Positions 7,206 through 16,302 are shown, counted from the first letter of the stretch. The stretch: 55,095 nt of DNA from Jiangella aurantiaca (GCF_004349105.1 NZ_SMLB01000042.1:1-55095); one strand, 5' to 3'. Numbers and translations: made by a program. Notes: generated by a model not told the origin, from the letters alone.

Positions 7206-8204
7206 ATGGAGTTGAGCACCTTCTGGTTCCTGCTCATCGCGGTCCTGTGGACCGGCTACCTCACGCTCGAGGGCTTCGACTTCGGCGTCGGCATGTTGAC
7301 CCGCCGGTTCGCCCGCGACGACACCGAGCGCCGCGTCCTCATCAACACGATCGGACCGGTCTGGGACGGCAACGAGGTCTGGGTCATCACCGCGGTCGGC
7401 GCGACGTTCGCCGCGTTCCCCGAGTGGTACGCGACGGCGTGGTCGGCGTACTACCTGCCGCTGGTGCTGATCCTGCTGACGTTGATCGGCCGCGGGCTGG
7501 CGTTCGAGTACCGCGCCAAGGGCGACACCGAGACCTGGCGCCGCCGCTGGGACCTGGTGATCTTCGTCGGCTCGGCGGTCCCGGCGTTCGTGTGGGGCGT
7601 CCTGCTGGCGGCGTTCGTGCAGGGCCTGCCGCTGGACGCCGGGCACGACTTCGTCGGGAACCTCGGCGACGTCGTGACGCCGTACACGCTGCTCGGCGGT
7701 GTCGTCACGCTCACGCTGGCGCTACTGCACGGTGCTCACTACCTCGGGCTGAAGACCGTCGGCGACATCCGCGAGCGGGCGCGGCGGCTGGCCGGCCGGC
7801 TCGCGGTGCCGGTCGCCGTCGTGCTGGCCGGGTTCCTCGGGTGGACGCTGTTGCGCGACGACACTCCGTCGCGGCTGGCGGCGGCCACGGCGCTGATCGC
7901 GGTGGCGGCGATCGCGGCCGGGGCGACGGCGAACGCGCGCGGCCGCGAGGGCTGGGCGTTCACCGCGACGTTCGCCACGGTGGCCGCCACCGCAGCGACG
8001 CTGTTCGCCGCGCTCTATCCCGACGTGCTGCCGTCGACGCTGGACGCCGCCAACGGCCTGACCACCGCCAACGCGTCGTCGTCGGACTACACGCTCACCG
8101 TGATGACCTGGGTGGCGGTGCCGTTCGTGCCGGCGGTCCTCGCCTACCAGAGCTGGGTCTACTGGATGTTCCGCCAGCGGATCGGGGTCCAGCACATCCC
8201 CTAG
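7206..8204 (+). CDS. cydB: Cytochrome bd oxidase subunit II
   Basis: 332 residues with the CydB signatures LTLEGFDFGVGML, INTIGPVWDGNEVWVI and an Ala-rich bundle of about eight helices. It pairs with CydA. AGGGGAG (7191-7197) overlaps the cydA stop and gives good spacing to ATG 7206. An in-frame GTG at 7197 lies inside that site and is unlikely. No cydDC transporter genes follow; they must be elsewhere. A palindromic repeat lies 19 bases after the stop. Confidence 0.97.
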   Translation: MELSTFWFLLIAVLWTGYLTLEGFDFGVGMLTRRFARDDTERRVLINTIGPVWDGNEVWVITAVGATFAAFPEWYATAWSAYYLPLVLILLTLIGRGLAFEYRAKGDTETWRRRWDLVIFVGSAVPAFVWGVLLAAFVQGLPLDAGHDFVGNLGDVVTPYTLLGGVVTLTLALLHGAHYLGLKTVGDIRERARRLAGRLAVPVAVVLAGFLGWTLLRDDTPSRLAAATALIAVAAIAAGATANARGREGWAFTATFATVAATAATLFAALYPDVLPSTLDAANGLTTANASSSDYTLTVMTWVAVPFVPAVLAYQSWVYWMFRQRIGVQHIP

Positions 8205-8222
8205 CCCGCCCCCCAGCACCGC

Positions 8223-8295
8223 GTTGATCTTGGAGAAAGTGGGGTATTCATCGGACATTTCCCCCCCGCAATTGCCCCGTTACTCCAAGATCAAC
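8223..8295. repeat. 72-73 bp palindromic repeat, copy A (inverted orientation)
   Basis: Outer arms GTTGATCTTGGAG (8223-8235) and CTCCAAGATCAAC (8283-8295) are perfectly complementary. An inner GGGG/CCCC pair extends them. The core ATCGGACATTTC (8250-8261) is the reverse complement of the core of copies B and C. It separates cydB from the convergent PRC-barrel gene. Confidence 0.85.
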
Positions 8296-8344
8296 TTCGG
8301 GAGGGAGGCCGCGGCCGCGGCGGACCGACCTCGTCGTCGGCCGG

Positions 8345-8758
8345 TCACAGGTAGAACGGGTACGGCGGGTAGGCGTAGCCGGCCGCCCAGAACGGCGGGT
8401 AGCCGTAGTAGCCGTACAGCTCCTCGTAGTACTCGCGGGCCGGTACCAGGTCCGGGTCGTAGGCCGGCGCGCCGGCCACGTGGCCGCGGTCCTGGGCGAT
8501 GTGCACCTTCTCATCGATCTTCACGATGGCGTCGACGGGGATCAGCTGCTTCTTCTCGCCGAGGCCGAGGAAGCCGCCGGAGCCGACCTGCAGGAAGCGC
8601 ACCTTCTTCTCGTCCGGGTCGATGACGAGGTCGTCGACGGTGCCGACCTCGTCGCCGTTGCGGTCCACGACCTCGCGGCCGCGGACGTCGTCGTCGGCCG
8701 GCACGGCCAGACCGGAGTCGGAGATATGAACCAGCGTGTGCGGAGTGTCGGTGGTCAT
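8345..8758 (-). CDS. PRC-barrel domain protein
   Basis: 137 residues from ATG 8758, chosen because AAGGGAG sits about 8 bases upstream; an ATG at 8782 is in frame but poorer. Residues ~18-85 form a PRC barrel (VRGREVVDRNGDEVGTVDDLVID ... KKVRFLQVGSGGFLGLGEKKQLIPVDAI). The tail is rich in Tyr, Pro and aromatic residues (YYEELYGYYGYPPFW). Such proteins in actinobacteria are often stress-induced; the exact role is unknown. It is divergent from a DUF3140-sigma factor operon. Confidence 0.85.
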   Translation of the reverse strand: MTTDTPHTLVHISDSGLAVPADDDVRGREVVDRNGDEVGTVDDLVIDPDEKKVRFLQVGSGGFLGLGEKKQLIPVDAIVKIDEKVHIAQDRGHVAGAPAYDPDLVPAREYYEELYGYYGYPPFWAAGYAYPPYPFYL

Positions 8759-8826
8759 CGGGAGAACTCCCTTCGATCCCATGGACCTCCCTTGGTCCGT
8801 ACCCCGTCGGGGCCGGGCCGCACGCT

Positions 8827-8850
8827 GTTTACGGCGTCCGCGGCTGGGTA
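8827..8850 (+). promoter_or_regulatory. SigB/SigF-type stress promoter
   Basis: GTTT (8827-8830), 15 bases, then GGGTA (8846-8850) matches the GTTT-N14-17-GGGTA consensus of actinobacterial SigB/SigF-class sigma factors. It lies 36 bases before the DUF3140 start. Confidence 0.55.
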
Positions 8851-8885
8851 GCCGCCACGTGAGGGACCAGAGACTGGAGGTTCTC

Positions 8886-9227
8886 GTGACGAACTACACG
8901 CCCGTGGAGGTCGAAGAGATCTGGGATCGTTTCCACCAGGTGGTCAACATGACCTCGCGCGAGCTCACCGATTGGGTCGGTGTGCAGCCGGAGCTGGACG
9001 GGCCGCTGCCGGGCGACGAGCCGGCGGCGCCGCTGGGCACGGCCGTGATCGAGATCCTGGGCAAGCGGCGGGTCGACCTCACCGACGAGGATCTCGACGC
9101 GATGGCGCGGGTCATCGAGGTCGTCGAGAGCGAGACCGACGGTCTGACGCAGGACGAGATCCTCGCCGACGAGCGGCGCCGGCACCGCCTGATGACGGTG
9201 GGCCACGATCCCTACCGGACCGGCTGA
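8886..9227 (+). CDS. DUF3140 domain protein
   Basis: 113 residues beginning [31 protein letters not shown], the DUF3140 pattern. The rest is acidic and helical with a basic end ([19 protein letters not shown]). Its function is not known; the family is often next to stress and DNA-repair genes. The strong GGAGG at 8876-8880 fixes GTG 8886. It is likely co-transcribed with the sigma factor that starts 2 bases after its stop. Confidence 0.85.
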   Translation: MTNYTPVEVEEIWDRFHQVVNMTSRELTDWVGVQPELDGPLPGDEPAAPLGTAVIEILGKRRVDLTDEDLDAMARVIEVVESETDGLTQDEILADERRRHRLMTVGHDPYRTG

Positions 9228-9229
9228 CG

Positions 9230-10183
9230 ATGGCCCGCCACGACGCCACGCTGCGCAGCGAGCCCCGCCAGCCGGACGAGGACTATGACCTGGTCGGCCA
9301 GTACCTGAAGCAGATCAGCGCGACGCCGCTGCTGTCGGCGGCCGAGGAGGTCGAGCTGGCGCGGCGGATCGAAGCCGGTGTCTACGCCGCGGAGCTGCTG
9401 GAGTCCGGCGGCGGCTCGGCGTCGCGGGCGGAGCTGGAGGCGCTGGTGCGCGACGGTGAGCGGGCGAAGGATCACATGATCCGGGCGAACCTGCGGCTGG
9501 TCGTGTCGGCGGCGCGCAGGTACTACCGCAATACCGGCCTGTCCTTCTTGGACGTCGTGCAGGAGGGCAATCTCGGTCTCATCCGTGCGGTCGAGAAGTT
9601 CGACTACACGAGGGGGTTCAAGTTCTCCACGTATGCGATGTGGTGGATCCGGCAGGCCATCGAGCGCGGCAAGGCCGAGCGGGCCCGCACGATCCGGCTG
9701 CCGGTGCACGTCCTGGAGACCATCACGAAGCTCGGCCGGGTGGAACGGAAGCTGCAGGTGGCGCTGGGTCGCACACCGACCGCCGCCGAGGTCGCGGCCG
9801 AGTCGGACCTGACGGAGGAGCGGGTGATCGAGCTGCGCCGCATCGCGCGCGACACCGTCAGCCTGGACACGCCGGTCGGCGACGAGGGCAGCGCGAGCAT
9901 CGGCGACCTCATCGAGGACACCGAGGTCCTGCAGGCCTCCGACGTCGTCGAATATCACGCGCTGGCGCAGGAGATCCGGGCGCTGGTCGACACACTGCCG
10001 CCGCGCGAGGCACTGATCATCACGCTGCGGTACGGCCTGAACGACGGGCGTGAGCACACGTTGCAGGAGGTCGCCGAGCGGGTGGGCCTGACGAAGGAGC
10101 GGGTGCGGCAGCTGGAGAAGCAGTCGCTCGCCGAACTGCGCGATCCGCAGCGGCGTGAGCCGCTGCTGGAATGGGCCAGCTGA
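9230..10183 (+). CDS. Group 2 sigma-70 factor (SigB/Hrd-like)
   Basis: 317 residues. Region 1.2 is [21 protein letters not shown]. Region 2 is [39 protein letters not shown] with [15 protein letters not shown]. Region 3 follows, and region 4.2 has [21 protein letters not shown]. It lacks the long N-terminal region 1.1 of a primary sigma factor. Region 2.4-3.0 reads [17 protein letters not shown] instead of the near-invariant T/RAMADQARTIRIPVHM, which supports a non-primary role. ATG 9230 follows the DUF3140 stop by 2 bases. A stress role is inferred from the upstream SigB/SigF-like promoter. Confidence 0.92.
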   Translation: MARHDATLRSEPRQPDEDYDLVGQYLKQISATPLLSAAEEVELARRIEAGVYAAELLESGGGSASRAELEALVRDGERAKDHMIRANLRLVVSAARRYYRNTGLSFLDVVQEGNLGLIRAVEKFDYTRGFKFSTYAMWWIRQAIERGKAERARTIRLPVHVLETITKLGRVERKLQVALGRTPTAAEVAAESDLTEERVIELRRIARDTVSLDTPVGDEGSASIGDLIEDTEVLQASDVVEYHALAQEIRALVDTLPPREALIITLRYGLNDGREHTLQEVAERVGLTKERVRQLEKQSLAELRDPQRREPLLEWAS

Positions 10184-10187
10184 GACG

Positions 10188-11048
10188 TCAGCCGAACCGC
10201 TCGACGGTGCTCACCGCCCGCTCCACCGCGAGCGGCACCGGGCGGCGCCGACGCAGCCCGGCCCACGCCCGCGGCACCGCCGCCGCCAGCCCACGCCGCC
10301 CGTCCGCCGTGCGCAAGGCCGTCCCCATCCGCCCCAACGCCACCGGCCACGGCCGCCGCATGACCGCCGTCAGGATGCCGTTGCGGACCAGTAACCGGGA
10401 CCGCTGACGGCGATCGCGGGCCTGCTGCGGATCGTGGTGCGCCACGACATCGGGCGCGTGCACCAGACGCCAGCCGTCCGCCATGAGGTCGAGCGCCAGC
10501 CGCTCCTCCTCGCCGGCGAAGAAGACCACGTCGTCGAACCCGCCGGCGCGCAGGAACGCGTCGCGCCGGACCACCGCGGCGCACGCCACGAACCCGACGA
10601 TCTGCCGGCCCGCCGCGCGCCCGTCCCCGTCGTGCCAGGAGGGCAGCGGCGAGTCGAGCATCCGGTCGCACAGCGGGTCCGGCCGCTCGCCGGGACCGAC
10701 CAGGATCCGCGCCGCCACCAGCGCGACGTCCGGATGAGCGTCGAGCAGCGCCGCCGCCCGGGCGGTCGCGCCGGGTGCCCACCACGAGTCGTCGTCGGCG
10801 AACGCGACATACGGCGTCCGGGCCAGCGCGACGCCGAGGTTGCGCGCCGTCGCGCCGAGGTTGCCGGGCAGCCGGACCACCCGCACGCCGTCGCGGCCAC
10901 GCACCGCCGCGCCGACGCTGCCGTCCGTGGACCCGTTGTCGACGACGATCACCGGCCCGCGGTGCCGCGGCATCGTCCGCACGAGTGTGTCGCCGCCGTC
11001 GCGCGTGATCACTACCGTGGTGACCAGGTCGTCCAGTGGGCTGCTCAT
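10188..11048 (-). CDS. Family 2 glycosyltransferase
   Basis: 286 residues from ATG 11048 (an in-frame ATG at 11084 also exists). GT-A features are VVITRDGGDTL, VIVVDNGSTDGSVG, LGATARNLGVALARTPYVAFADDDSWW with the DxD metal site, and a downstream ED-like FFAGEEERLALDLMADGWRL. No membrane helix is seen. The substrate is unknown; similar enzymes add sugars to cell-surface polymers. It converges tail-to-tail with the sigma factor gene with a gap of only 4 bases. Confidence 0.88.
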   Translation of the reverse strand: MSSPLDDLVTTVVITRDGGDTLVRTMPRHRGPVIVVDNGSTDGSVGAAVRGRDGVRVVRLPGNLGATARNLGVALARTPYVAFADDDSWWAPGATARAAALLDAHPDVALVAARILVGPGERPDPLCDRMLDSPLPSWHDGDGRAAGRQIVGFVACAAVVRRDAFLRAGGFDDVVFFAGEEERLALDLMADGWRLVHAPDVVAHHDPQQARDRRQRSRLLVRNGILTAVMRRPWPVALGRMGTALRTADGRRGLAAAVPRAWAGLRRRRPVPLAVERAVSTVERFG

Positions 11049-11119
11049 CCCGGCCCCGTACCCGGACGGAGCCGGCGTGCGCACTCCGGCCGCGGGATGG
11101 ACGAGGGGACGGAGGACCC

Positions 11120-11383
11120 ATGAAGGGCGACAGGGTCGAGATCGTCATCGACGCCGGCGACACCACGCGCACCTACGAGGTGGTGGCCACGAAGGCCGGC
11201 CGCCGGGTCGACGTCACCATCGGGCGCGGCGTGGTCGTGGTCGCGGAGGTCACGCGGTCCGGCACGCCGGTACGCACCGCCCGCTTCATGTCCACCCGCG
11301 TGCTGGCCCTGGTGGAGCACCCGGTCGCTGAGGCGGTGCTGGCTCAGGAGGCCGCGCAGCCGCAGCCGGCGCCGTCGTCGTGA
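11120..11383 (+). CDS. Small hypothetical protein
   Basis: 87 residues, MKGDRVEIVIDAGDTTRTYEV..., with alternating hydrophobic residues suggesting a small beta-barrel and an Ala/Pro/Gln-rich end. A strong GGAGG 5 bases upstream fixes ATG 11120. No family was recognised. It is divergent from the glycosyltransferase. Confidence 0.65.
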   Translation: MKGDRVEIVIDAGDTTRTYEVVATKAGRRVDVTIGRGVVVVAEVTRSGTPVRTARFMSTRVLALVEHPVAEAVLAQEAAQPQPAPSS

Positions 11384-11439
11384 CCGCCCACGACGCCGGG
11401 AGCCTGTCACCCGGTCCCTCTATGGTGGTCTCCTGTGGA

Positions 11440-11540
11440 GGGTCGTGCATACCGGCGTCGAATGGGGGCCGGAGGCTCCCATGAGTCGTCGGTCGGGAAC
11501 GTGAGACGACCGGAGCGAGGGAGTTCGGCATGCACGACCC
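11440..11540 (+). ncRNA. Candidate structured leader upstream of ligD-polymerase gene
   Basis: GGGTCGTGCAT (11440-11450) and ATGCACGACCC (11530-11540) form a perfect 11-bp closing stem around 79 nt. Inside are a hairpin near 11462-11482 (ATGGGGGCC-GGA-GGCTCCCAT) and a GTCGTC/GACGAC stem near 11492-11517. The ribosome binding site (AGGGAG) lies just after the closing stem. This looks like a multibranched cis-regulatory RNA, but it matches no class I know; a plain palindromic repeat is the alternative. Confidence 0.4.
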
Positions 11541-11559
11541 GAGACGTAGGGAGTGTTGA

Positions 11560-12834
11560 ATGCCGTCCTCGCACGTGCTCGAGGTCGCCGGGCGTGAGGT
11601 GACGATCACCCATCCTGACAAGGTGGTCTTCCCCGACGGCGGCCACACCAAGCTGGACATCGTCACGTACTACCTGGCCGTGGCCGAGGGCGCGCTGCGC
11701 GGCGTCGAAGGCCGGCCGATGATCCTCAAGCGGTTCGTCAAGGGCATCGACCAGGAGGCGTTCTTCCAGAAGCGGGCTCCTGAGAAACGGCCCGACTGGA
11801 TCGAGGTCGCCACGCTGCGCTACCGGTCCGGCACGTCCGCCGACGAAGTCGTCGTGCGCGACGCCGCGGCGCTGGCGTGGGTGGTCAACCTCGGCTGCAT
11901 CGACCTCAACCCGCACCCCGTCCGCGCCGAGGACCTCGACCGTCCCGACGAGCTGCGCATCGACCTCGACCCCAACCCGGGCATCGAGTGGCCGCAGATC
12001 ATTGATGTTGCTGCCGTCGCTCGTGACGTGCTGCAGGACCACGGGCTCACCGCCTGGCCGAAGACGTCGGGCTCCCGCGGCTTCCACATCTACACCCGCA
12101 TCGACCCGCACTGGTCGTACCGCCAGGTGCGGCTGGCCGCCGAGTCCGTCGCCCGCGAGGTCGAGAACCGCGCGCCGGACATCGCGACCAGCAAGTGGTG
12201 GAAGGAGGAGCGCGAGGGCGTCTTCGTCGACTTCAACCAGAACGCCAAGGACCGCACCGTCGCCTCCGCCTACTCCGTGCGCGCCAAGGCCGACGCCCGC
12301 GTGTCCATGCCGCTGACCTGGGACGAGGTCCCGCATTGCCGGCCCGAGGACTTCACGCTGGCCACCGCGCCGCGGCGGTTCGCCGAGATCGGCGACCCGT
12401 GGGCCGGCATCGAGACGTCGGCCGGCTCGCTGGAGCCGCTGCTCGAGCTGGCCGAACGGCTCGGCCCGGCCGAGAAGCCGCCGAAGGGCACCGGCCGGCG
12501 CACCCAGACGATGCCGCTGATCGAGGTCGCCCGGGCCAAGACCAAGGACGAGGCCATGGCCGGGCTGGAGCGCTGGAAGCAGAAGCACGCCGACGTCGTG
12601 CCCCACCTGGAGCCGGCCGACATCCTCGTCGACGGCATGCGCGGCCGCAGCTCGCTCTGGTACCGCATCCGCATCAACCTGCAGCACGTGCCCGAGGACC
12701 GCCGGCCCGAGCAAGAGCCGCTCGAGGTCGACTACGACCCCTGGGCCGGGACGCCCTGGGCCAACGCCGGCGCGGCCGTGCGGGAGGCCCGTGAGGCATC
12801 GCGCGAGGCCGCCCGCGACACCGCGCCCGACTGA
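11560..12834 (+). CDS. Stand-alone LigD-type polymerase/primase (archaeo-eukaryotic primase domain)
   Basis: 424 residues. Residues ~10-300 match the LigD polymerase domain of bacterial NHEJ. Visible signatures are KVVFPDGGHTKLDIVTYY, RPMILKRFVKGIDQEAFFQKRAP, the metal-binding DxD in LRIDLDPNPG, KTSGSRGFHIYTRI for nucleotide binding, and VFVDFNQNAKDRTVASAYSVRA. The ~110-residue C-terminal part is helical and charged. No ligase or phosphoesterase domain is attached and no Ku gene is near, so it resembles separate PolDom proteins such as M. tuberculosis Rv3730c. It probably fills gaps or adds ribonucleotides in break or excision repair. AGGGAG precedes ATG 11560. Confidence 0.9.
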   Translation: MPSSHVLEVAGREVTITHPDKVVFPDGGHTKLDIVTYYLAVAEGALRGVEGRPMILKRFVKGIDQEAFFQKRAPEKRPDWIEVATLRYRSGTSADEVVVRDAAALAWVVNLGCIDLNPHPVRAEDLDRPDELRIDLDPNPGIEWPQIIDVAAVARDVLQDHGLTAWPKTSGSRGFHIYTRIDPHWSYRQVRLAAESVAREVENRAPDIATSKWWKEEREGVFVDFNQNAKDRTVASAYSVRAKADARVSMPLTWDEVPHCRPEDFTLATAPRRFAEIGDPWAGIETSAGSLEPLLELAERLGPAEKPPKGTGRRTQTMPLIEVARAKTKDEAMAGLERWKQKHADVVPHLEPADILVDGMRGRSSLWYRIRINLQHVPEDRRPEQEPLEVDYDPWAGTPWANAGAAVREAREASREAARDTAPD

Positions 12835-12842
12835 CCCACCGT

Positions 12843-13571
12843 TCAGCCGGCGGGGTCGGCGGTCAGGTAGGTGTGCAGCCGGCCGGCGCCGTCCAGCATG
12901 GCCAGCGCCCGCGCCGTCAGCTGCTCGCCCCGCTGGGCGAGGACGGCGCGCAATGCCGCGGTGCTGCCGGTGCGGCGCAGTTCGCCGAGCACCAGGCGGA
13001 CCTGCGGCAGCCCGTACCTGCTCTGCCGCAGCAGGTTGACCAGCTGTGCGTCGCGGACGTCGTCGGCGGTGTAGGTGCGATAGGACGTGCCCGGCTCGCG
13101 CGCGGGTGTGAGCAGGCCGGCCGCCTCCCACGTCCGCAGCGCCGAGGGGCGCACGCCGAGCCGCCGGGCCACCTCGCCGACCCGCAGGCCCGGCCCGCCC
13201 CGCGGCTCCGGCCCGCCGGCCGAGCCGCGTCCGGCCGAGCCCGCCGCGAGCGCCTCGACGGCGCCGGCGGTCTCGTGCAGCTGCCGCCGGTGGTCGTGCA
13301 GCTCGGCGTGGACGGCGTCGACCAGCGCGAGCGCTCCGGCGACGTCGCCGTCGTGCACCGTCCGCATGATCGAGCGCGCCGCCACGACGCCGTAGCCCGG
13401 CACCAGCGCCCGGTACGTGTGCAGCGCCTGCAGGTGCCGCTCGGAGAACTGCCGGTAGCCCGAGTCCGACCGCGGCACGGCCGGCAGCACGCCGGCGTCC
13501 TCGTAGTTGCGGATCTGCTGGGCCGAGACGCCGACCGTGCGGGCCAGGTCCACCGGCCGCAACGCCGCCAT
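12843..13571 (-). CDS. MerR-family regulator with two HTH domains
   Basis: 242 residues. The first MerR winged helix is at residues ~4-70 (LARTVGVSAQQIRNYEDAGVLPAVPRSDSGYRQF). A second one is at ~128-195 (VGEVARRLGVRPSALRTWEAAGLLTPAREPGTSYRTYTADDVRDAQLVNLLRQS). They are joined by a helical linker. This duplicated layout occurs in actinobacterial regulators of drug-resistance UvrA-like genes. AAGGAGG gives the ATG 13571 start. It is divergent from the UvrA-like gene and probably controls it. No effector-binding domain is visible beyond the helical parts. Confidence 0.88.
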   Translation of the reverse strand: MAALRPVDLARTVGVSAQQIRNYEDAGVLPAVPRSDSGYRQFSERHLQALHTYRALVPGYGVVAARSIMRTVHDGDVAGALALVDAVHAELHDHRRQLHETAGAVEALAAGSAGRGSAGGPEPRGGPGLRVGEVARRLGVRPSALRTWEAAGLLTPAREPGTSYRTYTADDVRDAQLVNLLRQSRYGLPQVRLVLGELRRTGSTAALRAVLAQRGEQLTARALAMLDGAGRLHTYLTADPAG

Positions 13572-13600
13572 CGTCGTCAGAACCTCCTTCTACGGGGGAG

Positions 13601-13676
13601 TTGAAGCTTATCGCGGCAGCGTCCTCGGTAAGCCGAGATCAACCCTCAATATGGACTTGAATGAGAGAATTGAAGG
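13601..13676. promoter_or_regulatory. merR / uvrA-like divergent promoter region
   Basis: TTGAA motifs recur at 13601, 13657 and 13670. CCTCAAT (13644-13650) and ATTGAAGG (13669-13676) form an imperfect inverted repeat. A -10-like GAGAAT (13665-13670) lies 7 bases before ATG 13678, suggesting a leaderless uvrA-like mRNA. The MerR protein is the obvious candidate to bind here. Confidence 0.4.
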
Positions 13677-13677
13677 T

Positions 13678-16224
13678 ATGGATTTCGGCGAGATCAGGGT
13701 CACGAACGCCCGCCTGCACAACCTGAAGAACCTCACCGTCGGCATCCCGCGCAACCGGCTGGTCGTGCTGACCGGCCGGTCCGGCTCCGGGAAGTCCACC
13801 CTGGCCTTCGACCTGCTGCACCGCGAGGGGCAGCGTCAGTACATGGAGTCGCTCGGGCTGGTCACCGCCTGGGTGAGCAAGGCGCCGGTCGACTCCATCA
13901 CCGGCCTGTCGCCCTCCATCAGCATCGACCAGTACCTGACCAACCGCAGCCCGCGGTCCACCGTCGGCACCGCCACTGAGGTGTTCACCTACCTGCGACT
14001 GCTGTGGGCCCGCATCGGCCACCGTCCGTGCCCGGCCTGCGGCGCCCCGCTGCCGCCCAGCTATCAAGCCGGCGACGACGACTCGTGGGACGACGAGCCC
14101 GGCGAGCCGCGCGACGCCGAGACCGTGGGCTGCCCGCACTGCGGCACCGAGGTCCCCGACCTCGTCATGGGCGACTTCTCCTTCAACAAGCCGTCCGGCG
14201 CCTGCCCGGCCTGCACCGGCCTCGGCGTCGTCCTGCGGCCCGACGTGTCCCAGCTGATCGACGACGGCGTCAGCGTCGCCGAGGGCGCGGTGCTGGGCTG
14301 GCACCCGGTGACGACCGACCGCAACATCGCGATCCTGCGAGCCGCCGGGAAGCACTACGGGTTCGAGTTCGACGCGTACGCGCCGGTCCGCGAGTTCGGC
14401 GCCGTCCAGCGCGACCTGCTGCTGTACGGCGTCGAGAGCCCAGAGTTCCGCCGCCACCTCGTCGCGGACGAGGCGCCGCCGCGCACCGTCGCCGCCGGCC
14501 GGTTCGAGGGTGTCGCGACCGCCGTGCTGCGGCGGTACGCCGAGCGCATCGAGGACGCCGGCTACCGCGAGAAGACCGAGCGGCTGCTGCGCCAGGAGAC
14601 CTGCCCCGACTGCGACGGCACCCGGCTGCGGCCGGAGAGCCGGCGCGTCACCGTCGCCGGGCTGACCGTCGTCGACGCCGCCCGGCTGCCGCTCGACGAG
14701 TTGGCGGCGTGGATCGACGCGCTGCACGGGCGGGTCGCCGCCGACGAGTGGCGGTTCGCCGAGCCGGTCGTCGCCGACCTGCACGAACGGGTGCACCGGC
14801 TGGTCGACGTCGGCGTCGAGTACCTGACGCTGGAACGGTCGACGCCTAGCCTCTCCGCCGGCGAGGCGCAGCGGCTGCGGCTGGCGGCGCTGCTCGGATC
14901 CGGGCTCACCGGCGTGCTGTACGTGCTGGACGAGCCGACCATCGGCCTGCACCCCGCCGACGTCGCCCGGCTGGTCGGCGTCCTGCGCCGGCTGCGCGAC
15001 CTCGGCAACACCGTGCTGGTGATCGAGCACGACCTCGAGGTGCTCCGGGCCGCCGACCACGTCATCGACATCGGTCCCGGCGCGGGTCGCGACGGCGGCC
15101 GGGTGGTCGCGGCGGGTACGCCGGACGAGGTGGCGGAGACGGACGGGTCGGTCACGGGCGCATACCTGTCCGGGCGGTTACGCGTGCCCGTGCCTTCGCC
15201 GAGTGCCGACGGTGCGGGTTCGGCGCTGGTGGTGCGCGGCGCCCGCGCGCACAACCTGAAGGACGTCACCGTCGAGCTGCCGCTGGGCCGGCTGGTCGCC
15301 GTCACCGGGCCGTCCGGGTCGGGGAAGTCGTCACTGGTGCTGGACATCGTCGACAAGTCCGGCCGGCAGCGGCTCCACGGCGCCGGCGACCCGCCCGGCG
15401 ACCACGACGGCATCGACGGCTGGGAGCACCTGGACAAGGTCGTGACGATCGACCAGCAGGCGGCCGGGCGGATGCCGCGGTCCAACGCCGCCACCTACTC
15501 CGACGCGTTCACCCCGATCCGCGAGGCGTTCGCCGCCACCGACGGAGCCCGCGAGCGCGGCCTCACCGCCGGGCACTTCTCCTTCAACGTCCCCGGCGGA
15601 CGGTGCGAGCGGTGCACCGGCGCCGGGGTGCTGAACGTGTCGATGCACTTCCTGCCCGACGTTCAGGTGCGCTGCCCGGTCTGCCGCGGCCGCCGGTTCA
15701 CCCGCGAGGTCCTGCGGGCGAAATACCGCGGCCACGACGTCGCCGAGGCGCTGTCCATGACGGTCGCCGAGGCGGTCGAGCTGTTCGCCGACGTGCCCGC
15801 GGCGGTGAGCCGGCTGCGGCTGCTGGGCGACGTCGGCCTCGGCTACCTGCAGCTCGGCCAGCCGACGACGACGCTGTCGGGCGGCGAGGCGCAGCGGATC
15901 AAGCTGGCGAAGGAGCTGGCCCGCCGGTCCACCGGCCGCACGCTCTACCTTCTCGACGAGCCCACCACCGGCCTGCACGTCGACGACGTCGCGCGGCTGC
16001 TCGGCGTGCTGCGGCGGCTGGTCGACGCCGGGAACACCGTCGTCGCGATCGAGCACGATCTCGACGTCATCCGGACCGCGGACTGGGTGATCGACCTCGG
16101 CCCCGGCGGCGGAGTGGCGGGCGGCCGCGTCGTCGTCACCGGCACGCCGTCGGACATCGCGTCGGCGCCGGACTCCCGTACCGGCGCCTTCCTCCGATCC
16201 CGCCTCGCCCCGACCTCGAGTTGA
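13678..16224 (+). CDS. UvrA-like ABC ATPase (UvrA2/drug-resistance type)
   Basis: 848 residues, about 90 shorter than canonical UvrA. Two ABC modules are present: Walker [10 protein letters not shown] around Lys39 and GPSGSGKSS in the second half, with signatures [17 protein letters not shown] and [18 protein letters not shown], and Walker [13 protein letters not shown] and [14 protein letters not shown]. Zinc-finger cysteine pairs are at CPACGAP, CPHCG and CPDCDG, then CERCTGAG and CPVCRGRRF. The first signature has Ala for the usual Gly (LSAGE). Such paralogues (DrrC-like) protect against DNA-binding drugs. ATG 13678 is preferred over ATG 13651, which lacks a ribosome site. Its stop codon lies inside repeat copy B. 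Confidence 0.92.
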   Translation: MDFGEIRVTNARLHNLKNLTVGIPRNRLVVLTGRSGSGKSTLAFDLLHREGQRQYMESLGLVTAWVSKAPVDSITGLSPSISIDQYLTNRSPRSTVGTATEVFTYLRLLWARIGHRPCPACGAPLPPSYQAGDDDSWDDEPGEPRDAETVGCPHCGTEVPDLVMGDFSFNKPSGACPACTGLGVVLRPDVSQLIDDGVSVAEGAVLGWHPVTTDRNIAILRAAGKHYGFEFDAYAPVREFGAVQRDLLLYGVESPEFRRHLVADEAPPRTVAAGRFEGVATAVLRRYAERIEDAGYREKTERLLRQETCPDCDGTRLRPESRRVTVAGLTVVDAARLPLDELAAWIDALHGRVAADEWRFAEPVVADLHERVHRLVDVGVEYLTLERSTPSLSAGEAQRLRLAALLGSGLTGVLYVLDEPTIGLHPADVARLVGVLRRLRDLGNTVLVIEHDLEVLRAADHVIDIGPGAGRDGGRVVAAGTPDEVAETDGSVTGAYLSGRLRVPVPSPSADGAGSALVVRGARAHNLKDVTVELPLGRLVAVTGPSGSGKSSLVLDIVDKSGRQRLHGAGDPPGDHDGIDGWEHLDKVVTIDQQAAGRMPRSNAATYSDAFTPIREAFAATDGARERGLTAGHFSFNVPGGRCERCTGAGVLNVSMHFLPDVQVRCPVCRGRRFTREVLRAKYRGHDVAEALSMTVAEAVELFADVPAAVSRLRLLGDVGLGYLQLGQPTTTLSGGEAQRIKLAKELARRSTGRTLYLLDEPTTGLHVDDVARLLGVLRRLVDAGNTVVAIEHDLDVIRTADWVIDLGPGGGVAGGRVVVTGTPSDIASAPDSRTGAFLRSRLAPTSS

Positions 16225-16291
16225 TCTTGGAGTAATCGGGGAGTTCCGGGGTGAAATGTCCGATTGATTCCACGATTTGTCCAAGATCAAC
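16220..16291. repeat. 72-bp palindromic repeat, copy B
   Basis: Left arm GTTGATCTTGGAG (16220-16232) pairs with TCCAAGATCAAC (16280-16291), with one mismatch at 16279. The core GAAATGTCCGAT is at 16253-16264. The stop codon of the UvrA-like gene (16222-16224) lies in the left arm. Confidence 0.85.
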
Positions 16292-16302
16292 GCGGTGGGG
16301 GG

